DNA from: Sphaerolaimus hirsutus
Lineage: Eukaryota; Nematoda; Chromadorea; Monhysterida; Sphaerolaimidae
Length of the DNA: 64,000 nucleotides
Assembly: GCA_964036195.1 (NCBI GenBank)
Contig: OZ038450.1
Location: forward strand, 11,968,701-12,032,700
Direction: 5' to 3'
In this document: positions 1 to 10,100 of the stretch, one piece after another
Layout: the number at the start of each line of letters is the position of its first letter
Position numbering within the stretch: position 1 is the first letter of the stretch
Program-made: the position numbers and the translations under genes
The notes under the pieces: generated by a model
What the model saw: only the letters and a program-made list of their open reading frames with translations
Databases searched by the model: none
Told to the model about the DNA's origin: nothing

Positions 1-1042
1 GGCGAACAGGGTGGTAAGCATAGTGGGGCTCAATCAGGACGGAGATGATCTTTTCTCCGTAATGTGGGTGGATATCTTTTACCCAAAATATCAGAGCCAA
101 AACACAACGGCGTAAAGTGGCTGATGAGCCCAATCCCAGGGACGTAGGCTTGGGACTTTAGGGTCATCAGCAACCTATAACGCACGCCCCACATGGCACG
201 TCTTCATACTGTAAAAAGGCAAGATTATAATCACATGCGAGTTGGACAATGATTAGAAGGACACGGGGATCACAACATGAGTAGGGTGGTGTTAGTGCAC
301 TACCAGCTGCGCGCTTTCAGACAATAAACGGACAGTGGTGAATAATAACCGTGGGTACGGACAATTAACATGCATGGAGAGTCTCACTCAGACGGTCACT
401 CATTAAGTTATCGATGACAACGTCTGTCCTCGATGGGCGAGAGACACGAGCAAGCACGTGTCTCTCGCGCATTGAGGACACCGCAGCACCCAAGCGACCT
501 CACAAAACATGCTCTCACTTTCTGCATCACTACCGTATTCCCAACAACTTAAGTATACCACTCACACAGTCTAAATATGAACGCCACAATCTTTTTAGCT
601 GGGCCTCACGGTCTTTTGAGGAGGTGCAACTTTTTCTTTACTCACCCGTAATAATCTACAAAGTGTCCTATATCACACGACAAGATAACCCACATGAACG
701 AAGTAAAATGTATAAAGGTGCAGTAGCAAGACGTTTCCCGGTGCCTGTGGTCGACACCTAGGACGCGTTACTTCCAACCTGACTATTAAAATTTATAGTG
801 ACATGTCCATACCGGGGTGTTAGCAACATGCTCAATGGTTGGGTTATGATGCCAATGGTATCATACAAATCCAAGAAAAGATATCTAATTTTTTGAGAAA
901 CGTTAAGAGGGATTACATAAAGAAGTTGCATAAAAAGATTACGTATAACAATTCCGTGAAAAATTACATAAAAGAAAAATTACATATAAAAAAATTACTA
1001 CATATAAAAGATTACATACTATACCGGACCTCTGGCATCACA
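1..1042 (-). mobile_element. Putative 3' LTR (partial) of the Ty3/Gypsy element
   Basis: Read on the minus strand, the region just downstream of the polyprotein stop has a purine tract (1043-1055) followed directly by TGTGATGCC. This is the usual arrangement of a polypurine tract abutting an LTR that begins with TG. The LTR would start at 1042 and run toward position 1; its other end is not resolved and may lie outside the window. It contains one copy of the repeated hairpin (121-170). I could not find a convincing matching 5' LTR between 12.5 and 14.9 kb, so the assignment rests only on the polypurine tract and the TG start. Short ORFs in this block look like chance. Confidence 0.45.
121..170. 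repeat. Repeated hairpin copy 1 (putative LTR)
   Basis: Outer stem CTGATGA (121-127) pairs perfectly with TCATCAG (164-170), and CCC 129-131 pairs with GGG 161-163. The inner stem TCCCAGG (134-140) pairs with CTTGGGA (149-155), including one G-T wobble. The loop is GACGTAGG (141-148). This copy is non-coding. Confidence 0.7.
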
Positions 1043-1055
1043 CTCCTCCCCCCTT
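1043..1055 (-). other. Candidate polypurine tract
   Basis: On the minus strand this reads AAGGGGGGAGGAG, 116 bases downstream of the polyprotein stop codon and immediately before a TG dinucleotide. In LTR retrotransposons such a tract primes plus-strand DNA synthesis. The position and composition fit that role. Confidence 0.5.
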
Positions 1056-1171
1056 GCGTGGTCTAACCACAGGTTGTTTGAAAACTAAAACGAAACTTAG
1101 ACAAGAGAGAAACTTAAACTACGGTCTCACATATATTACTTGTTACTTAAAATTATAACTTCCAGGGTGTC

Positions 1172-4100
1172 TTATTTTGAATTAGCGCGCACACGATTAC
1201 CACTTCTGAGTACCATGCCATCATCTGACAGTGGCTTGTCGCCGGGCGTCACACCAGTGTCAGCTTTCTCACCAGAAACATCATGTGTCGGCAGTTCACT
1301 CTCCAAGGGGACCTCACGTACCTTGCGCAGTGCGCGACCGGTCCAAATCGCACCAGAAGCTACCGAATCCTTTACCGGAAGCAGCTTATCCAGATTAACA
1401 CGAATTGCTGCCGCATCGCATTGGTCGATGCGTTTAATTTTGGCTGTCTTCCCTTTTAGCTCTAAAATGCGATAAGGACCGATGTACGGACGGGCAAGTT
1501 TATACGCAGGACCAGTCACAACACCTTCTGCTAAGTACCACACACGCTGCCCTACTTCAAAAGTCAGAGGCTTACATTTCTTATCATACTGCACTTTTTG
1601 TTGTGCTTGTGCCAAATCGATCAACTCTTTGGCAATTTTCCAAGCCTCACGCGTGTACTGGACAATCCGCTCATGGTATTTTGGATGTTCGTTATACACG
1701 AGTTGCGACGTTTCCAAAAACGACGTGTCGCCCGGAAGCGGCATGTCGCGACCTGTTGCCAAAAAGTGCGGAGATTCACCAGTACTCGCATGAGGTATGG
1801 CTCTATACCAGTACAGGGCAGGGGCAAGCCACTCATCCCAGTCAGTGGGGCGCAGAGTGCACATTTTAGCCAGCATGTCTAACAACGTGCGGTTGAAACG
1901 CTCTACTAATGCATTCGCTTGTGGTCGGTACACAGTGGTCTTGCGATGATCTGTCCCCCAAAATTGTGTCAACCCATGTAAAATTGCATTGCAAAATTCC
2001 GAACCGTTGTCAGTTACAAGTACTCGTGGGACACCATGATCTGAAACGAATTGCATAAAATGGTACGCCACTGTTTCCGCGTCTTTTAATCGAAGAGCAT
2101 ACGCACAAGGGTATTTCGTAAATGCATCTTGCAGAACCAATACGTACTGAAAACCGTTTTGCGACATGGGCATTTTTAGAACGTCCATATGGATACGGAA
2201 AAATGGCTCTGCCACCACTGAAATAGGAGTGAGCGGGTTGAGACGTTTACGACCCTGTCCTGTCCTGGTGGCGCACTCCAGACATTTATCCACAGCACGA
2301 TGAGCATCCATGGTCAGTGTGAACCACCAAAAGTAAATTCTTAGCCACATAGACAACTTGAGACCAGCTGGGTGTCCCCAGGAATGAAATCTTTCGCAAA
2401 GTTCCGAAGTGATTTCTATTGGCACCACCAGACACGCACGACGACTAGCATTTCCCATGAACCACAATACATCATGCGCCACACAAAACCCAGTATAGTT
2501 GCGATCTAACCAAGTATTGAAGCGCGCGTGTTTTGTGTATTGCCTAGTGGTCAAAAATAGCTTAATGGACTGAGTATCGGGGTCGTCTTCCTGACCTTTT
2601 ATAATCCGTTGCCAAAATTTTTGGGTTTCCTCAGCGACGGATTCTAGCGTAGAACCCACGATACCGTCTATCGTGAGACCTGCATCGCGAATTACATCAA
2701 CATCCTTACCGGTCATGTTAAATCGTTCAATGGGGGTGGACTTAGCTTCGAAGATTGAGGGGGTGTTCGCTTTTGGTGTTCTATCCTGATTAGCTGGGTG
2801 AGGTATATTATCCAAGGACTGAATATGGCCTACACCGAGCGGGGGGTGCCATTCGTAGTGAATTTCGTCAGAAATTTTCGTAATCTCAACGGCAGAATAT
2901 TCAGACAAATCGGGCTCAGGTTGGTTCAACGGGTGCGCTTGCCACTTATCAGTAAAAGTGGACAGGGGGCAGATACCGGCGGGTACCTCTTCGGGGTCGA
3001 ATTTACCTTGTAAATGATCCTCAGTCCACTTATGGAAATTAACCGACTCGGCAATACGCGACAACGCATCCGCCACACTATTCTCACTACCACGCTTAAA
3101 AATGATCTTAGGTTGGTAAGCCATTAAAAACACATACCACTTGTCTAAACGAGGGTTCTCAGAACGGTTTTCCAGTGCCCATGTAAGCGTACGATGATCC
3201 GTTACAATAATCACTTCTTGCTGTGTTAAATAATGTTTCCAGTATTTCAACGACCAGACAATAGCTAAACATTCCAATTCCGTGGTATTGTAACGTTTCT
3301 CCGCACCTTTTAATGCGCAACTACCATAAGCGACCACGCGATGGCGGCCCGCATCGTCCATTTGACTCAAAACCGCACCCAAGCCACTGCGCGAAGCGTC
3401 CGTGTGCAAAATAAATGGGCGACCCTCTTTAGGGTAGGCTAAAATTGGGCCTTCTACTAAACGCTTCTTAAGTTCTTCGAAGGCCGCCTGACATTCGTCA
3501 TCCCAAGTAGTCTTAGCACCCTGGATCTTTAAATGCAACGGTCGTGTAATAAAGGAAAAGCCCTCAACCCAGCGACGGTAAAAGGAACACATGCCCAGGA
3601 ATCGACGGATTTCCTTAGTGGTTACTGGAACTGGGTAATTTTGGATAGTGGTGATTTTTGACTGTTGCATTTCAATGCCTTCCCTCGTTAGGACGCAACC
3701 CAGAAAGTTAACGCGTTCTTTGAAAAATTCGCATTTCTTAATACCGACTTTGAGGGTGTATCGGTCGAAACGAGCAAAGACATCATCCAAAAGTGAGTAC
3801 ATACGTTCCTCAGTTTCGGCACAAACCAAAACGTCGTCCAGATAAAAATGCACACGGTCTGGGTCTAAGCCCGCAAGTACGTTGGCGATGAGCCGGCTAA
3901 ATGAGGCTGGCGCATTAACTAGGCCAAACGGCATGAATTTATACTGAAACAAACCGACATGGCTAGTAAATGCAGTTTTTGGAATATCCCGAGGGTCAAT
4001 GCGCATCTGCAAGTAGCCAGACGCTAAATCAAGTGATGAAAAATACTGGGGATGTACAAGTCCAGCCATGTCAATCAGGTCAGCACAGTTTGGCAGTGCA

Positions 4101-7100
4101 AAACAATCACGCTTAGTCACTAGGTTCACGCGACGGTAATCGACGCATAATCGCAGCGCGCCATTTTTCTTACGCACCGGGACAATCGGGGATGCCCAAG
4201 GAGACACTGACGGCTCAATTATCCCTAATTTCAGCCACAGCTGCACTTGACGTTCAACTTCCTTACGTAACCCGATAGCTAATCTACGGACTTTCTGTTG
4301 GATCGGGGGGGAGTTTCCAGTTTCGATAGGGTGGTAAATTATATCGCCTGTGTCTCCCATATCAAAATCGGACAGTGAAAAGATGTGGTGGCGTTCTAAT
4401 AGCCAGTCACGCAACACCTGTTGCTTTTCCAAGGGGAGGTGACTAAGTACTCCTTCGTCTAGAATTTTTCCAAGTTGATGCAATCGAGTCTCAGGGGGTG
4501 ACTGGGCGGTAATTACAGGGTCCTCAGGGGGTTCTACATGCGTGGAAGCCAAGTTGGCTTCACAGAGAGCCTTACACAGAGGTGTCTGCACTGTTTGCCA
4601 CCACACATCGGCAAATTCAACTGCGAGTTCGTTCATATGGAAGTCATTAGTCGGTTCCACCACTACCTCTTCGGCCCAGCCAAGAGACTGGCAGGCAAAT
4701 AAGACCATCTCCTTATCCGAATGATTTGCAAAGGGGACAAAGAGCTCATTCCCGTTCTCTAATGGTAGCAAGGTGTTTTCGAAATTTTCGGAGAAGTGTG
4801 CATGTGGGCTGAAAAGAACCGTGGTGAGTATCTCCTGGGGATCACCTGTCAACTCAGCGGGCACATAAGACACAGAGCGCGGTGGGCATACCCAGTTTTC
4901 CGTTGCAACAACCCCGACCGCACCGGTGCCCTTACTTGGCGAAAAATAGGGAACCGGTGACGAAGAGCAAAGCCTATTTACATCTGTTTTCGGGGTCAAA
5001 TACGGCTCTAAAAGTGATCCTACAGTGTAAATATTGCTAGATTGAACTCGTTCAATTGCTTCTGGGATATTTTCACCTGATTTTGCAATGGCGCCTGTAC
5101 GTAACCCGGTGTCTACGTAGGGGATTTCCCCTTCATAGAGCAAACAAGGTTCATCGCCCGGGATGAGATACCGTTTATTGCTGTGCATAACCGGTCGAGT
5201 CATACAAGCGCCAGGACAAATAGGTAGGAACCAAAATTTAGCATAATCACCAATACCTATAATGCACTGAGTGCCTTCAAAGGAAATTGCGAAGTTTATG
5301 CGTCGTGTTTCCGTACCGATCGAGACTGTCAATTGGATCGAGTACAGTAACGTATGTTTATGTCCTGTATAGCCTTTACAAACAAGGGGTTTTTCCAATT
5401 GAAAGATTCGACGGTCTAAACATTTCCCTGAAAGGCTCTCAATTTGCTCTAATAAGGACACGGGAATGGCACTTAATTCCGCGCCAGTATCAGCTAATAC
5501 TAGATAGGGTCCTACACCTTGGATTACGGCGCGGTGGTAAATACTAGGTGTAATTAAATCACGCACAGTGTGCTTTGGACGCGTCATTTTGCCACTTTGC
5601 AAGCGAGCACCCAATGGTTCGGTTACTACCACTTGTGCGGCATTACATTGGTATTCCATGCGCTTAACACCTAAATCCGGGGAGAGTTGTTCCCAATAGT
5701 ATTTCCTACGGTCACGACAAGTTTCTCGGCCAGCATCCGAAGTGCTGAGATCTAGGGCGGCAACTACAGACGTGTGTGTCGCGGGGTTGATAGGGCGAAA
5801 CATATTAATAGATGGTGTCCAGGTAGACGTTTGTGTTTGTACTTGCGCACCTTTTGAACTACTCGGTACTACATGCTCCAGGTCATCAGTGCTCGCGATA
5901 TCACGAATCCCAGGGGCGTAGGCTTGGGACTTTTGCGTGGTTACCGCGAGGGCTGAGGTCTGGTCAGGTTCGCAAGATTGAATGCGAATTTCCGGAATAC
6001 TTAGGTGTGGAATCGAATCGCAAACATGATCGACCTGGGGAACACCAGTCAAGGTTTTACAGAAGCTTACGGTGGGTCTCCTACCAGTCACTGAGTCGCT
6101 GAGCGCGCGTGCCGTCCCAGGGACGTAGGCCTGGCACTTTGGCGCGGCGCCCTTTGGCTCAGTGGTAGACGTGTCCACCCACTGCGTAACGCAAACGTCA
6201 AAATAACTTATTGGAGTTGAGTCAGAATGGTTATAAAGTTCTGGACAGGAACCCAGAAAGTTTACACGCACGTCGTTCTCCTCTTCGGCTAATGCGTCTG
6301 TCTCTGGTGGTACCATATCCGAGTAATCATATTGGTACTGATGCATGGTTTCCGAAGGGTATTCGTTATAATAGCCTTGCAAGTCGTTAGGGTCTGCTAC
6401 CCCATCAACTAAATCATCTTGCAAATCAGTGTGACCAATTTGATCGTCGGGTATGATATCATACTGTGCGTACAGTTCATTGACATTCTGCGCAGGCGTG
6501 TTTTCGGGACACTCACGCGAGAAATGGCCAGGCTTATTGCACTTAAAACACTTAAGTGGCTCACGCGGCGTTTGGGCTGGTGCAGGGCCAGATGAAGTAG
6601 GGCCGGTTGCACGACGACCACACTCTTCAGTGGTATGGCCGGACATTTTACATTTGTCGCAAAAATAGCTCTTATAAGCATTGGGAGGCTGTCGACCGGG
6701 CTTGTCAATAGCTACCACAGGTGGCCCTACATCAACTGTTGGACGCGGAGCAAAGCGCGGGCCTTGTACGGCAGGAGGTAGACGCATAGGCGGAATATCC
6801 CGTTGCGGTCTAAACGGCATGCGCTGTGCATTGAACGGGGGTTGAGCACTAGGCTGCGCTTGTGGCGGAGGGAAAGCAAATCGCGGGTTTTGGCGCATAT
6901 CCATCGGTGGTCGAAACATTGGCCGTTGGCCAGCTAGCATACCGCCACCCAACTGCTGACGGTTATCGCCCATGCGTGCACTAGACATTTGCTGCCGCAG
7001 TTGCGAGAGTTCATCGCGCATGCGCTTAAACTCAGTATCCTTAGCTGAGCGATCTTGCTCAAGCTTACGGTTTTCCAAGGACTGTTGAGCGACTTTGGCA

Positions 7101-10100
7101 TGCTGGATCAGCTTATCGAAAGACTCAAGTGCAGCAGAGTTTAACTCAACTAGTTGACGCAACTCCGAGTTATGCTGACCCAAAGCATGCAAAAATCCCT
7201 CAATCATACGCAATTCGCGCTCGCTATGATTCACATTTTTTAACTGTGCCGATTCGGTCATCAAACGGCGTCGCACAGTATCGATCGTATCATTGGGTTT
7301 CCAGTTCATAAGTGTGATCGCTCGGCATGTGGCTAGCACATGTTTCGCCTGACCAAAATGAGCTTTAAGAGCTGACTCCAATTTCGTAAAAGAGGTCTGG
7401 ACTTCCTGTGGTTGACCATAACACAGGGTCGCTGCATCATGTTCCAACACAGCGGCCAGAGTCAAGGCCATTTCTTCGTCAGAGGCTATTTTGCAAATTT
7501 TACATTTCGCGGTGAACTGTGCTAGCCACTGGCTGACATCAACAGACGTTTTACCCGAGAACATGGGACAACCAAGCATCTTAAGCTTCTTAATACGCTT
7601 AGCCAAATCCTCATCTGAACTGGTTGTGGTGCTAGGCGGGTCATTTGATACATTCGGTTGCGAAACTTGAGGCTGAGCTCGTGATTGAGCACGTCTTTGG
7701 TCTAATAGGGCTCGCATGTTAGCGTTCATAGCCTCCATCTGGTCACGCATATTAGCATATTTTTGGTCCATTTCTGACTTAAGTTGATCTAGAGCCGAAG
7801 TGGGTGCTACAGAAGAGCTGGGGTGTGCTGGTGGAACCGAGAGCCTACCGGTGTGCTGGTGTCCCGTATGATATAATCGCTGGGGCGCCTGCACAGCGGC
7901 GGGTACAGGGGCTCCACCAGCCGAATCAGGCTGCTGATAACCCTGGTGCGACAACAGAAAGTCGTATTGGTTGTCCCGCGTTCCTACATCATCCGGCTGA
8001 ATCATATCTACGTTAGCATCATAGCTGCCACTATTCGTTACCCGGACCATCTGTGAGTGAGCGTTTTGAGCGGTAGGCAACTGTAAGCGACGGCGAGAAT
8101 GCTCGAAGCGATGATTTCGGTCAATTGGAAGCATCGGAGTAGTGTGCACAGGCACCGCCCCGTATCGTCGTGCCAACTTATTGTAGTTAGCCCCAACTTG
8201 TGTGTAATCGCGACGAGCATCACTAGCCAACTTATACAAAAAGCGACCATTAATATGGTACTGTTCGGGTAGCGGATAGGTGTCTGTTATGCCTACCGTT
8301 TCACCATGCTTAATAGAGCGATCAAGCGTGTCAACAAGCTTTTGCACAAGGAAGGCGCAGCGCTGAAATGCAGTGAGTAAGCTATCTGGGAACCAGCCAT
8401 AACGAAACACGAGTTGAAAAATGTATTCAGACTCAAAATACGCGGCGATCAACAACTTAGAATACGCGCGCACGAGATCGGTGTTCCGTGGATCAATGAT
8501 GGCCCAGGGTGTGTCCATAATACCGACTGTAGGCAGAATACGACCGACCCAAGTGGTTTTGACATCCAGCTCAGCCACTGGGCCAACAGAGAACTCCGGC
8601 CCTACAGGTTCTACCCAAGCGTGCATGGATAAGTCAGTCAGTACAATGCGCGGCGGGTCAGTTTGCACTTTAATAGAAGGATCAGGCGGCCACTGATGTG
8701 TCGCCAAGCGCCGCATAGGATCGGGGCTCATTAGATGGGCTACTAAGACATTATTCCAGGCGGGGGGTAAAGTTGAAATGCTACGGTTCAACGGGGTAGT
8801 ATACATTGATGGTTGGTGCGCACTCTGGTGTGGCTCGAGTACTCTCGAAGGTTGTGGTTTGGGTGTCGGAACAGGGGTTTTTCCACGCAACTGGTGTAGC
8901 CAGTCTAATCCAAAACCAATATTGTTCAACAGATTCTGACACACCAACCGACATTTCTGGGGGGTACACCTGTCTGAGACCCGACCGATATGCATTACAC
9001 AGAGGGCATTGTACTGCGCAAAATCCAAATTCTCTAAGCGGCACAAGAGGTCCCGGGCAGAGTCCAGGGTATTACCAAGATGTGCCAGTAATTCTTTCCT
9101 TGTCTTACGAGCAACAGGGCCATTAACTTGGCGCTTAATCTCAGGTAATATATCCGCAAACGCATGGTTGAGGCGAATGCCTTCAGCTATGCACCCATGA
9201 AATTGTGCCATAGCGTACCGAGCTGTTTCTGGCAAGGTGCCAAGCAATGGCATGTACGTGCTAAATCCGGTTCGGTGCACATCGAGGTAAACCCAGGCTT
9301 CTGTCAAACTACGCAGAGCTGCAGCGCGCACTGTTTGGGATACTCCCTTATTTTCTAGGCCAAAAACACCAGCCGTTGATTTCGACTGAATCTGAGAACG
9401 AAGGGTAGTCCAATCCCTTGCTGACTGTGCGGAAACGAGCAAAACGGATTGCACAAACGCAAGTGCACACTGAACGGGGTAGGCGCGTGACTGTGGGCGC
9501 GCGGGGCCAGGGTCTGACGCTGCCAGTACTTGCTGGTTCGCTTGTCTCTGAGCCAGCGTGGACACATCCACGGGGGGCTTAGTTAGGGCATTCGCATCAG
9601 CACAAAAGTTACTCAGTAGGGACTGTAAATCACCCGCTAGGGAGTCAACCCGGGGTTTCAAGTGAACACTTAGAGTACGGTCAATAGAGTCTTGCAGGGA
9701 TCCACGGAATGGCAACATTGCCTGTGACCACGTTCGGAGGGTCATCAGGGCCGAGGTAACATTATCCAGAGTGGTTTGCTGGGATGGGTCAGAAGGTGTC
9801 ACAGTGGCAAGGTCAAACAATAGCTGGTCTAACTTATTTATCTCGGGATCAAGTTCGCTTAGAAGTTTTTCAAAGGGTTGTAACACATCCCCAATGCACT
9901 GATCTGAGGGTTTCAGGTGATCCCATAATTTAGTAGGTTCACATGCTTGTTGCAAGGGGGAAATCATAGTATCAATCTCTGATTGGTTATTCGTCAGTAA
10001 TTCTCGATGTTGTCTTACCGGCCCAGTGAAGGGTTGGGGTTGAGGGCTATTAACGGGGTTAGAAGGTGGTGGTTTCACGGGGGTGCTTAGGTCACAGACA

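Noticed and set aside
121-170. CTGATGAG at 121 suggested a hammerhead ribozyme
   Set aside because: The GAAA box and the three-stem arrangement are missing. The CTGATGA simply pairs with TCATCAG at 164-170 as the outer stem of the repeated hairpin.
414-1475. Plus-strand ORFs of 75-115 codons near the window start
   Set aside because: They have no recognisable domain, overlap the putative LTR or the antisense of the Gypsy ORF, and lack initiation or splice context.
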